Below, in pieces: positions 23,056 to 34,665 of a stretch of 64,000 nt of DNA (the first letter of the stretch is position 1; the number at the start of each line of letters is the position of its first letter). This stretch comes from Dichomitus squalens LYAD-421 SS1 (Eukaryota; Basidiomycota; Agaricomycetes; Polyporales; Polyporaceae): positions 656,494 through 720,493 of the forward strand of contig NW_006766883.1 in NCBI RefSeq assembly GCF_000275845.1, read 5' to 3'. A model generated the notes under the pieces. It made no database searches. It saw nothing but the letters and a program-made list of their open reading frames with translations, and was not told the DNA's origin. Both the position numbers and the translations under genes were made by a program.

Positions 23056-23977
23056 CTAAACCTGGGGGTACGGGTGTGCTGGCTCGGGTGCGCCTGCTCC
23101 TCCAGCCGGCCAGTAGCCCGCCATCGACGTCGTGCTGTTCGCGGGAGGATACTGATATTGCCCCACGGGCTGTTGCAGCTTGCCCTCGTCGTACGTCCCA
23201 GTCGCGGCGGGCGGGATGCCGCTGGCAGGGAAGGACTCCTTAACAGAGCGCCTCCAGACGTAGTTCCCACGATTGGCCTGTATGATGAGGAGAACAAGGA
23301 GCGTCCCGGTATACGCCCACACTAATATATCGCGCGGGGTTAGAGCGTTGTTGTAGAGCGTCATGAACTGAAAGTGGACTCACGTGGGAGCCAGCCCAGG
23401 AAACCGAAGGCAGCTCCGGCCGAAGTCTCGCTGCAGACCGTGCGTGCTAGGGCGGGACTCCAGGTGCTGCAGCTGACGAAGTAGTTCGCAGCGGTGTCCG
23501 CTGCCGCACCTCCACTAGCCAGGAACATGATGCCAAGGAAGCCTACGTCCCGCAACATTGACAGTCAGACGCCGCCACCTGCACTGTGGCACGATGAACA
23601 CAACATACCCAGCCACGACAGCTCCACGACGATCATCGAGGTGAAGGCTCCCTTGCGAATGAAGTCGATGGCGAGCCTAGATGGCGGAAAGCATGACAGC
23701 TGAGCCTGGATCCCCGGACATGAATGGACGTTACGTACATCGTGGGCACAGTGAGGAAGGCGAGCACTCCGGTTGCAACAGCCAGCCCCGCCCAGGGGAA
23801 GGAGGGCAATAGCAGGCCCCCGACGGCTGAGAGAACATGGGCCCCGACACCAAGGAGCACGATAGCGCAGAAGCTGGTCCAGCCTACAGCACAATTGTGT
23901 AAGCGAGATGCAACCACCGATTAAGATACATGGGACTTACCCAAGACTGCGATACGGAAGATCGAAAGCCAGTACAT
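23056..23977 (-). CDS. MARVEL-like four-helix membrane protein
   Basis: Multi-exon minus gene. The first exon encodes MYWLSIFRIAVLG from the ATG at 23977. Later exons encode hydrophobic helices: SFCAIVLLGVGAHVLSAVGG, GLAVATGVLAFLTVPTM, MIVVELSWLGFLGIMFLASG and DILVWAYTGTLLVLLIIQA. A Cys-containing loop (YFVSCSTWSPALARTVCSE) sits between helices three and four. The arrangement of four transmembrane segments with a loop ending in Cys and a Tyr/Pro-rich cytosolic tail (QYQYPPANSTTSMAGYWPAG) fits fungal MARVEL-domain proteins, found in plasma-membrane eisosome-like or vesicle contexts. The specific role is unknown. Divergent from CON-6 gene B across about 1.7 kb. Confidence 0.7.
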
Positions 23978-25679
23978 TTTAGGGCAAGATATAATCTTCG
24001 CGCTACGACAACGTCTAGAATAAGGGGTACGAAGACGTGTTTCAAAAACTTGACTGGTTTATGAGGAGTCAAGGCTGACGCACCTGGGGGGATCGATAGG
24101 AACAACAAGATCCGGGGAGGAGAGCCAACAACGTAGCGGAACTCAAAGCGGCTCACACCCTTATAATGCACGTGGAGGCTGTACGCAGGACGTCGGTACG
24201 TGTGCACAGACACAAACGCCTCAGACGTCTACGGCATGAAGATTAGTTGGCGTCCTTGAGAGCCGGGGCGCCCTCCAGTGTCAATTATGTTCTCCCACCG
24301 CCTCAGCTTCTCGGGTGACCGACATGGAGAATTAGGTTAAATTGCACGTCGGTGCGTGATGGACATGGACATGAAGGCGACAAACGCACTGCCTGCGTGC
24401 GGACTGCCTACGTGTGGACTGTTCCTGAGAGGTATCGCCTAGATACGGATAGCTAGACATGCTGGTGTTGACGCTTTTGCTTCGAGTTCTCGGCACTTAT
24501 AGCTCTGCTGTAGGCCTGATACTAAACACGGCCCCATTGCATCACGATGTCCAGGTGGGAGAGTAGTCGAACGAGAGCTAGTTTGGGCGCCAAGGTAAAT
24601 TGAAAGACGAGCCCGCACGCATTAAGGGGCTCTCATATTATTACCATAGCACCGCCTCGCGCTAGAACACAGCGCGGCCTTTTCATCCGCTGTTCAACGT
24701 ACAGATGGGAAGAGACACACCTCGTTGCCCCACCCAAAGACACGTCTTGACAGATTCCCGATATTTGTCAGACCACAAGAAGCCGCACTTGGACAGCGTA
24801 TGCCGGCGGTACGATGATCTGCCAAGAACGCAGAGACCATCGCTGGCGTGTAAATGCAGGAGACGATTTGCCCCGCAACTGTACTGACTTGTATGCAGAG
24901 GATGGACCTACCTCATCCAGGGATGCGTGACGATCACAACTAGTGCTTACCTCGAGCCAAGGAATGCACAGTAGACGTACCGACATAGACCTAGTATCTG
25001 CATGCGGAAGTCATTGGCCTTGGTATGACAGCTGAAGCGCTGAACGCTGAACTCCGCCATGTCAACACGTAAATGCGCGAAAGTAGGTAGGTCCATTTAC
25101 CTAAAGAATGCACCTTAGACCGTCGTCGGCTGATGCGTCGATTGTACACCTTGAGCTTGAGTTGGAAACGTCTCTATCGTTCTTACGTGAAGGGGCTCAA
25201 GGCGGCTGGCGATCAAAATGAAATGAGGAGGTCAGGAAAGCGTGCAGGATCGTTCCTTCGGTATATTGTCTTCAGACTGAGATTTTCTCAAAGTGAATTC
25301 CTGTAGTGTGGTCTGACAAGGAACGTAGGCAACAGCATGGGCGGCAGCTCGGCGCGTTCAGTAACGGGTACTGTAACCGTGGGAACTTGGGGGATGTGGT
25401 TGATATCGATCATGGCGTGCGCGATCGGCGGCCCAAGGTGGCACACAACAACGTCACAGAGAACTTGCTATGTAACTATCTCCTGACGTCACCGTTGAGC
25501 ATGTCCCGCAAAGGCTACGGCCCTCCCAATGTTGGTCGTGTCGTAGAAACAGCGGCGGTCGATCGCGAGCACCTTCACATACCACCGTCTATAAGATCCC
25601 CCACCATGCTCAGCGACCCCTAAACCCGCTCCCTTTCGCATACATCCTCATCCATATAATCCATACCCACAACGTCATC
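23978..25679. other. Intergenic, 1.7 kb between divergent genes
   Basis: Only short ORFs with no recognisable protein. This is long for the window and probably holds the promoter of the inducible CON-6 gene B; a TATA-like TATAAGA lies near 25590 and could serve its leader. No RNA gene or repeat was recognised. Confidence 0.3.
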
Positions 25680-26086
25680 ATGCCGAACCCCGGAAATGTG
25701 AGTGCACCATTGCATTTACCTTCGGTTGCGCTGATGTCCCGTTTGCAGGTTGCTCGCGGCTTAAGTGAGTATACTTACGCCACTCTGTAGCATCGTTCTC
25801 AATAAGTAATATGTTAGAGGGTGCTGCCAACAACTCCAACAACTCTGAGGAGGCCCGTGCCGATGCTCAACGCCGCCTCGATGAGATGGATGAATCTGGC
25901 CAGGTTGACAGCGCCGAAGCTCATGCCGGTCAAGTCGAGCGTGGTCACAAGGCGAGTCATACCTCAGGTCCGCGTGGCAGTACATCAATCATGAACATCG
26001 ATGCACAGGCCAATTTGAGCAATGCTCGTACTTCTGAGGACTCGAAGGAGCAATCGAAGAAGGTTCTGGGTGACCTGGAGGACTGA
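25680..26086 (+). CDS. Conidiation-specific protein 6 (CON-6) family, copy B
   Basis: Exons 25680-25697, 25749-25764, 25818-25951 and 26009-26086 join to 81 residues: MPNPGN, VARGLKGAANNSNNSEEARA, a spacer, GHKANLSNARTSEDSKEQS and VLGDLED. The two CON-6 repeats are present but degenerate compared with copy A (N-N-S in place of N-P-x-V-S). Exons 1 to 3 are 18, 16 and 134 nt, exactly as in copy A. Intron 3 (25952-26008, 57 nt) would use a GC donor (AAG|GCGAGT) with a CAG acceptor. Because 57 is a multiple of three and the intron has no stop, retention would give a 100-residue isoform. CON-6 proteins are sporulation/stress-linked with unknown biochemistry. Confidence 0.87.
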
Positions 26087-26501
26087 ACAACGTCACCCAC
26101 CCGGTGTTACTTTGCCTCTCGCATGATGTAATATAAATTGGGTCAGAAGTGGTCGACTGGCAAAGACATGTTTTCAAACAGCAGGCTCCCCTCCATTGGA
26201 ATCACCACTACTGTACCAGATGGTATGGTGAAATCGACCGAACGTGGCCCCGACGCACGGTGGGGTATGCCGTACCACCCGTAGACGAATCATGTTTGTA
26301 TTGTATAAGTCGTATTTGCATTCAACAAACTATCAATATTGCGTTCAGTATGAGAATGGCTGCAGGCAGATGTAATACGATAGCACGGTTAAAGTGAGTG
26401 AGTGAGTGAAAACATAACACGATGTATTCGCGAAACGCCCGAAATTATAACGCCACGCCCGCGAAGCTGTCACGTAGAGTAAATGAAGCAGACACTACAT
26501 A
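26087..26501. other. Convergent intergenic region with short GTGA repeat
   Basis: Holds the two 3' ends of CON-6 gene B and the four-motif protein gene. A short tandem GTGA repeat (about four units) lies near 26394-26409. Nothing else was recognised. Confidence 0.35.
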
Positions 26502-29246
26502 CTACCTAATCTTCCGAAGTTGTTTGATGGCGGCTTGCATCTCCAATTCCTTCGTCTTGGGTTGTCGGCTCTCCCGGAAAAAGTACCTGGACTTCCTGTA
26601 CTCCGCCGCGACCTCAACCACGGTCGCATGAGGCCGTCCTAACGTTAGCGCCTGCAAAGCCAGAGCCGCATGCTCACTGTGCGACCCGTTGCGATCGGCT
26701 ACCGCAGGAGTATCCGTGACCGATGAGACCGATGGCTGGCGAGGTTGCACTGCGGGCTGTGAAGGCTGAGAAGTGGCACATGTTGGCAGGCGCGATGCGC
26801 TCCGGCTGCGCCCCCCGCCGAAGCTCTTACGTGAGCGGCCCTCCTCGTAATCGGGCTCGTTGAACACACACGGAGAGCAGGGGGAGGGCGGGGCTGAGTC
26901 CGTCTCGGCAGAGGGAGTCCTCACCGCCTCGAGCGGTGGTACGGGCGGGACCGGGGGCACGTTGTCGTCGTCGCCGTGGTGCGTGCGCGAGTAGGAGTGG
27001 GACAGGGAGAGTGTGTGTGAAGAGGACAGCTGCGTGGAAACAGAGCGCGGACTGGCACATATGCTGGGGTCGGTACCGGCTCCGCCTGCAGGGCTGCTGG
27101 GCAGGGAGTCGGTGCTGACGAGCATGCCTGAGATGTCGTTCATCCCTACACCGAAGAAACGCGAGAGCTTGGCGGCGCGCAGGCGGCGCATGCGGAACAT
27201 GGGGTCCGAGGCACTGAGGTCCAGCGCGCTGACGGGCCCGGACGGCACAGCCGAGAGCGAGGACAGAGGCGCGAGCTGGGAGTGCACCGTCGGGGGAGAG
27301 GTCGGAGCGGAGACAGACCGTAGAGGTGCGTCCCATTGGAGCTTGTTCAAGACTAGCGGTGGACTCGGGGCGCGGAACGCGCTGCGAGTCGGGGACGTCA
27401 GCGGCGCTTGAGAGTGCTCCGAGGGTGTGGCAGAAAACGGGGGTACTGAAATTGACGACGCGACGGAGATGTTCGTTTGGCTGGGATACGACAGCGGGTA
27501 GGCGAGGGGTGGAAGGTCAAGAGGCGACGCTGGGCATAGATCTGAGACGGAGTCCTGCTCAGGGTTCAGGTACGGGAGGAGCTCAGATTCCGCGTCCCCA
27601 AGTATATCTCCAGGATATGGTGTGGTGCAATTCGAGGACGTGCCCGAGTGTGGATTGGCGAAAATGAGGGGGGAGAGGTTGCGGGTAGGGGATCTGTCAC
27701 TGATGCGCTTGTCATCATCCCCAATAGGTGGCTGAGCGGGAATGTCACTGGGAGTCACTGAGATCCATGTGGCATTGGAGTCGCATCTTGAACGTTCAGC
27801 AAAGCCGAGCGCGCCAGAGAAAGATGCATCCGCTACCCTCGCAGGAACGGTCGTGACTTGGAACAACGCCAGCGGGGGATCGTTCCCGAACATCTGTCGA
27901 GGCATGACATATTACCGTGAGCCCAAAAGCACACATAAGAGACACAGTGTAGTCGGAGATGATGAAGACCAACGTACCTGAGCCATCTTGCGGGCCCGAC
28001 GGACGTTGAGGGCGCGTTTCTTCTCCAGGCTGAGCGATCGTACATTGTCGAGGTCCATGTCAGAGTCCATGTCAGAGTCATCCATCATACTGGGCCTCCG
28101 CGACAGGGACCTCTCAATCGTGTCTGCGGTGGAGGGACGCATTTTGGTTGAAGCGCGACCGTTCTTCCTCATCGCTCGTTGTGCGACTGCCTCCGAAGAT
28201 GCTGCCTCAGGGTTCCGTCCGCCGAGAGTCTGGACGTCAAGACTTAGACGGCGTCTGCGCGAACAGTCACGCTTGGTGGACGCGCCGGACCTGACAGAAC
28301 GTTGGAGGTCGTGGACGTCCATGGGAGAGTCGGCAAAAGATGAGAACGAAGGCGAAGGAGCTAGTGGTGTCCGAGGGGGCGGTGAAGATGCACGAAGAAG
28401 AACGTCAGGGGGGACGTTCTCCCCGAGCTGGCGGGTGAGTTTCGCTGCACGGGCGCGCTGCAGCTGCTCCAGGGTCCGTTCGACGACGAGAATGGAGGAT
28501 GAAGTAGAGTTGCGCCGGCGGGCAGTGGCGATTGAAGACAGTGATAAAAGTGAGTCTCGCCGGCTCGAGGAAGTCGCCGAAGGGACGCCCGCCTCCCGCG
28601 CGTCGTCAATTCCGGGCAAAGGCTTCTCGGGCCTCGCGAAGCCTACCCGAGAGATAGGCGAGGTTTGAGTTGTAACAGACTCTGGAAGCGGGGACGTTAC
28701 AGGATACGAAGCGAGGGACCGTGCCCGTTGCACTCCTGACTGCTGGGACATTATGGCCTTTCCGTGGCCAATAGTGATACTACGCTTGAGCGAGCCCATT
28801 AGCGACATACCCGGCTGCTGCTGCTTCACCAGTGACACTGTGCTGGTCGCGGAGGATGATGCGGGGCTGCAGGCCTCTTCACGAAGGCCGAAGAGACCGA
28901 GAGGAGAATCGGTCGGAGTGCTAGTTTGGGAACTTGCCTCATTAATAGCTACGGGGATAGGCATCTCTCCGAGGATACGGCTGAGCTTCTTTGTCTTCCT
29001 GAGCAGCTTCATCTTCTCGCTGGGGTCCAAAGCGTCCGTTAGAGAGAGAGGAAGAACCGGCTGCTCCTGTTTCAAAGGTAGTGAAGGGGGGAAGAGTGGG
29101 TTGCGTGGCGAGCTGAACTCGCGGGATGGAGGGGGTGCGGTTTTCCGGGACCTATCCTTCTGAGGACGCGAGTTCGAGGAACGCCTTGCCAGTGGGAGGT
29201 TCAAGCTGAGCGAAAAGCTCTTGCGATTGGGGTTTGACGGAAGCAT
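26502..29246 (-). CDS. Long disordered protein with four copies of a short basic motif
   Basis: Two large exons, about 29246-27978 and 27893-26502, joined in frame (KMAQ|MFGNDPP). Most of it is Ser/Pro/Arg-rich and predicted disordered. Four copies of a related element stand out: KTKKLSRILGEMP (about 29000), RAAKLTRQLGENVPPDVLL (about 28450-28395), RARKMAQ-MFGNDPPLALF (split by the intron) and RAAKLSRFFGVGMNDI (about 27180-27130). The consensus is basic-x-(A/R/K)-K-(L/M)-(S/T/A)-(R/Q)-x-(L/F)-G. The C-terminus (EVAAEYRKSRYFFRESRQPK) is more ordered. The start is uncertain: the frame is open to 29447, but 29246 (MLPSNPNRKSF) begins the low-complexity style seen later. No known domain is recognised; possibly a basidiomycete-specific scaffold or regulator. 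Confidence 0.72.
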
Positions 29247-30015
29247 GTTGATAGGATGTCCGTTGTGCGACACGCGGGGAAGGATCGCAACTAGAGGTGA
29301 AGTTGGTAGAAGACGACTGATAGGCAGATGAGACGTGAACGCGGCGTTGAGAGACTGAACATAAGAAGACAATGCAGAAGCACGAAGCAGGCAACGAAGA
29401 GAAGGGAGAGCCAGGTACACAATGTCAACAGGAGCAGGCGAGCGCAAGGGGGCCGCAACCGTATACCCAGTGAGCGTAGAGGAGAAGGCGCGAGAAAAAT
29501 AGCGGCATTGCTATGACCCACGGGTGTATGTTGTCCGGCAACAAGGGATCGCTTGGTCGAGTTTGTTTGCCTGGATACCGGATACTTACCCTGAGCCTCA
29601 GGCTTAGATCTATCGTTCCTTCATGTCCTGATTGGGATCCCGCCTCGGCGCAGGAACCATCTGTTCCATAAGTAGCGCTCTGATGGCCCATCCACAACCT
29701 TACATAATCCCGCTCCTCGTCTCCCGTCGGGCTGTCCAAACAACGCGTTACCCCTGGACACGTCGGTATGGCGGCTGACACCGTGTTTGGAAGACATGTC
29801 TTTGATTGCGAGTCTATCTAAAACGTGCTAGAAAAATGCAGAAGATGCAAAGGAATTGCAACAGTAAGAGTGAACGAGCGAATATGACTAGCGTGACAGG
29901 GTCCCTGGACAATCCAATAAATGCAATGAATGAACACAAGTGCGAATGATACCAACGACACACGACAAACACGACATAACGCCACCCTGCTATTGCCCCC
30001 ACTGTGTGAATAACC
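29247..30015. other. Intergenic or 5' leader, 0.77 kb
   Basis: Includes an in-frame upstream extension (29247-29447) of the four-motif protein that may be coding or leader, then the 3' region of the Sec7 gene. Only shadow ORFs otherwise. Confidence 0.3.
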
Positions 30016-33000
30016 TCACAGGTCCAACATGGCCACAGTGGCGCTCGACTGTTGCTCGTAAGGGCTAAGACTTCGTCTTCTCAGCGTAGGCGAGCCAGCG
30101 GGCGTCGACGAGCGATCTTCCGCGACTTCCGGCGTGCTCGTTTGGTCTCGAGCGTGCTTCCCGAAGAGCATCGAGATACGGAGGTCAGACGGGAGTTTCA
30201 CGAGCGAGACCCTCTTCGCAGCCCGGGTCTTGTTCCACTCCTCCGCCTGCTCCTCAAGCATCTCCGGCGCGGTGTAGAATTTCTCGTGGGTGCCGATCGT
30301 GCCTGCGCCATCATCCGTGCTAGCCGTGCTATCGAGAGAAGCCTGGGCGGCAAGTGGGACTGCACGACGCCTCTCCGGGGAGTCCGGGGACGGCAAGGAC
30401 GTGTTCGACGCCACTGAACAGCCCATCTCAACAGCTGACGTGTACGAGGACTCGAATGTCTTCGGAGAGCCGAACGTCACAGTCGAACTGCGGTGGCGTC
30501 CGTTCCAGGCAGAATTGCCGCCAGACTGAGCAGTCTGGAACGAGTCGGTGACCGACGTCTCCTGGCCTCGAGACATCTTGGCACGTCGAGGGATGGTGAC
30601 CGGAGACGACGCTGTGGCTGGCGCGGTCTGATCGACGTACGCAGACAGCGTGAGCTTGGGCAATTCCTGGCGTCGGACATCCTCATCCCGCTCGGCAATA
30701 CGCTCAGCCTCTCGATCGGCTTTACGCTGATCAGTGAGCTTCTGAGTCGCGGCTTGCATGGCGAGAAGCTTAGTCCGCTGCCAGTCGCGCTCTTCAGCGG
30801 CCAAGTCAGTCGTCAGGACTTCCCGATGGCAGGCGAGCTTCTCGATGTCGAGGCGGACCTGCATCACCCGCTTCGCCACGACCTGCACGGCGGCCTGCAG
30901 TCGATCGCGGGTAGCGCGCTGGAAGGGAGTGAGTACAGCCAGGTTCCGTACAAAGCGCATGTCCGTATCAAGCTGCGTCTGCGCCAGCGACAGTTTGGAC
31001 TCCAAGTCCTCTACCTTGGACTTGAGGATCTCCGGCCGCGTAGAGGAGAGCCGCGGCTTGGTGCTGGTGTTAACGTTCCCTTGCGCGCTGGTAGAAGCGA
31101 GAGGCGAGCCGAGCGTGGATTCCAAGCTGTACGCACGTTTCCGTGCGGACCGAATGCTCATCTGGTCGAGCGACTGAAATCGCACTGCCGCGAGTTCCGT
31201 CTTGACCTCGTCGAACGTCGCTTTGAACAGCCGCGATGTGTTCTCAAAGGGAGGTGTGCTTGGATCAGACCCAACGGAACCGCCCGAATCTTGCCTAATG
31301 CGCGGAGCCTCAGACCCACCAGACACACGCGTCGGTTCCGAGGCCTTAGTCTCCGCGGCGCGGGATGCCCGGTCCAGATCTTCCGACATACGACCGGTCC
31401 ACGTGCGTATGACGGGAGACGGGGCGTGACCTGGGCCCAAGTGATGTTTGACGTCCTTCAAGTGCGAGGCGGCGGCCGCAATCCCGGTGAGCTCGATGTC
31501 TTTGTTGGACAGCCCCAAGGCGCGCATCCGCACGCCAGCCGTCTTGAACGCGCCAGCGTAGTTGATACGGGCAATCCACTCGTTCATGTCCTTCTCTTCT
31601 GCTGCTTGAAGAAGGAACTGCCGGCGGTCGGGCAAGACGAAGCGCAATGTATGGGGATGCTGCGACGGGAATACCCGGGCATCAGTATGTATTCCCAAGG
31701 ACACGAGCATCATCCCGGGCCGCGCACCTTGGTGTACGTCTTGTCGAACACAGCGATGGTGTCTCGCACAGAATACGTCTCTTCCGGCTGAGGCAGGGCG
31801 GCGTGAGGAATGACCAGATGGCCATCCGTTGGACTGACTTGCGCCTGAATGTGGGTGGCCCATGTCGTATCCCGGAAGAACATGAGCTGCGATCCGGTCA
31901 GAAGAACACACCACTCCCGCCACTTCCGACTCATCGCGCGCTTGCCGCCCTCCAAGATGTCTTCTTTGCGGAGCATCAGCCCGACCTTAGTAACCTTGAC
32001 GTTCCAGGTGCTCGCTGTCAATGGAGGCAGCGAGCCTACGGTGCTTTGGAACACCGGTCCTGGGCCACCTGACACGCTGAGAGTGAACCAAGGCGAGCTC
32101 ACATATCTACTATCGACGCTTGACAGTTCGACCGTTCCCGCTAGTGCGAAGGCACGCTGGAGCTCGTCCTCATCCCAAGAATCTGCGGTTCCGCGATAAC
32201 GGTAAGGGCTTTCCGGAGGAATGAAGGAATGCACGTCAACCCGTAGATCATCGAGGAGGTTCTACAATGAGAGACGTGAGCCTTCCGACAGACATTGCGG
32301 TTATTGGAGACATGGCCATACCCGCGTGATGAGATAGTAGGGATCAATCTTTGAGCTCTTTCCGAGTAATGTCGAGCCAGACCCGCCAGACGCAGGAGCG
32401 TTGATGGTAGACATGCGTCTTGCTGATATAGCATCGGGCACCAGGCCCCGTTGTCCGTTGACGTCAAGAGGATCCTCTATGAAAATGAATGGCGCAAACA
32501 CGATGTTGTCATAGAAGCACTGAGCAGGACATGAGTAATCTCGCGCCGTGATAGTCGAATTCGTATGACCACTCACGTCGAGGACCTCCGGGGCCACCCC
32601 CGGTAACCGCGTGTTCTTGATGTAATCAGCTTTCGTCATCTTACGTTTATTGGATTTGTTGAAGGCGTCTGTGTGCAACATTATAAGGCTGAATGCTAGG
32701 ATATATGGATGGTCTGCATAAATGGAGCTAAATCAATGCTGCTGCCACATCTGTTTATTACGAACGTCTACTCACCTTCGGAGGAGAATAAGTTAGGATT
32801 ACACTGAACATATCGTGCAGCAAATGCCTCGATGACGCGGTCTATCTGCTGCGTTTCGCGGGGTAGGCCAACATCCATGAGCAATTTCCGTACTGCGACG
32901 TCTAGCGGATCTCCGACAAAGTTGAAGCGCTCAATGTAAGCACGAAGCGCTCGAGCGTGGAAAGCATCCGCACTGGTGGATGCGGTCAGGTTCGAGAACC

Positions 33001-34665
33001 GTGAACACTGCGAAGCTATACTTACCTCGATGCCAAGACGGTTGCTACCTCGCCCTTACTGATCGCCTCAACCAGTCGTTGGAGATAATCCTCTGGAGTC
33101 TCTTCCTCAGAGTTCGGCTTGGGGATCTCAATAGAGGGCTTGGACAGAGATGGGCGAGAAGAGCCAAGACTCGAAGGAGGTGACGTCGCTGTTGCGACAT
33201 CAGGTATGTTGGGTGAGCTGGTAGAAGTCGGCGTGAGGGTATTACTGGACGAGGAACCGAAGAGGTTGACAGACAGGCGGTGCAGAATCGGTTGGTTGGT
33301 CTGTGCGCGGGCTCGCGGATCGGAGGGCGCAGAAGGCAATGGGGGTGCGGAGGCCTCTTGAGGCGTCAGGATCGGCGAAGATGTCGGGGAGGAAGCGAAC
33401 AAGCGTGCCTCGGAAAAGAAGGATAGGCGGGGTCCAGCAACAGGGGGAGAATCAGCCGTTTGAGGTCGTTTGGAGCGTCGTCGGCGCGCATGGATCGTGC
33501 TATTGGGCTCTTGTGGAGAAGGTTCGACCAGAGGTGGCTCGTCCCCTTGCCTGGCCGACTGCTTGCGCATCCGTTCCGAATGTCGTCGATGTAGGTCTGG
33601 CTTATGAGTCGATACCGACAGTCCAGATGATGGTACAGGGGTATTGATGTCAAAAGGAGAGACAGGGGGAAACGTAGGAAGAGTAGGTTGCGGCGTGGGC
33701 GACGGGAGTGCGAGTGCATCGGGACGAGAGTTGACTCTTCTGCGGGACCAGAATGAGCTCTTCCGAGTCAAAGACTTGCCCTCAGGAGAGTCAGCGACAA
33801 TGGAACTCTCGGTCTCACGCTGCTTGCCCTTTACATCAGAGGTCATAAGATGCAACGGACCCAATGAAAAACCCCTAGCCCGTCTACGCTCTTTAGTGAC
33901 CGACGGAGGAGCGTCTTCGGGTGCCCTGTCAGGCTCCTTGTGAAAGCTCTTGGCATGGCGGACCATGAAATTGGGGGGTCGGAGGTCGGCGGTACTAGGC
34001 GATTGCGGGGGGAAAAAGGCGACAGTGTTGACCTCCGAGGAAGAAGATGAGGCAGACACAGATATGGGGGCTGCATGTGGAAGACCGAGACCTAGCGCAG
34101 CGCGAGCGAGTGCAACCGTCGGTTGAGCCGGGTTGTGGGAGTCGCTGGGTGCGTACGAGGAGCGGGACGCAGGCTGCACAGAGGACGCACGAGACGACTT
34201 CCCAGACATTGACCCCGCAGCCCTCCCGACGCTACTCGCTAGGCCATCGCCATCATGAGGGAAATGTGCATCCGGGTAAAGGCGAGTAGGGGGGATGAGA
34301 TTATCGGGACTGAGTTCAGGTGTCGGTGGAAGCTCCTTGTTCCTGGTATGCAAAGTGGATTGGGCGGAGCTGGGAAGCGAGGATTGTGGGTTGATCGCCC
34401 CCAACTCGTCCGTGGAACGCGCGTTGGGGGGCGAATATGCAGGCGTGCCGCCGCGTCGCCTCCACAGAGGTAGAGAGAAGAAATGAGTGGTGGTCTGAGT
34501 CGTAGTCATCACGACATGAGTAGTTGTCGTTGTGGTCATCTCCGCCGCAAAGACGGACGGATCAGGAGTGTCCTGAGAGTAGGGCGGAGGCGGGGTCACA
34601 GCGTCGTTGGTGCGGGGAGTTTTGGCGGGCGAGCCCTTGCTCGACAGGCCGAATAGGGCGACCAT
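30016..34665 (-). CDS. Arf guanine-nucleotide exchange factor (Sec7 + PH domains)
   Basis: Six exons (about 34665-33026, 32972-32776, 32713-32577, 32519-32322, 32261-31728, 31659-30016) join to about 1,449 residues. The first 530 residues are Ser/Pro/Thr-rich and disordered. The Sec7 domain follows: FNFVGDPLDVAVRKLLMDVG, then LPRETQQIDRVIEAFAARY, where the Glu is at the glutamic-finger position, and MLHTDAFNKSNKRKMTKADY. A PH domain lies after it (VKVTKVGLMLRKEDI, KWREWCVLLTGSQLMFFRD, HTLRFVLPDRRQFLLQAAEE, MNEWIARINYA). A coiled-coil-like segment (SKVEDLESKLSLAQTQLD) and a disordered tail end the protein. The Sec7-PH order and large size fit fungal Syt1/EFA6-type Arf-GEFs acting at the plasma membrane or Golgi. 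Confidence 0.9.

Noticed and set aside
30493..31791. 432-residue plus-strand ORF
   Set aside because: Antisense shadow of the last exon of the Sec7-PH gene, which has clear domain support on the minus strand.
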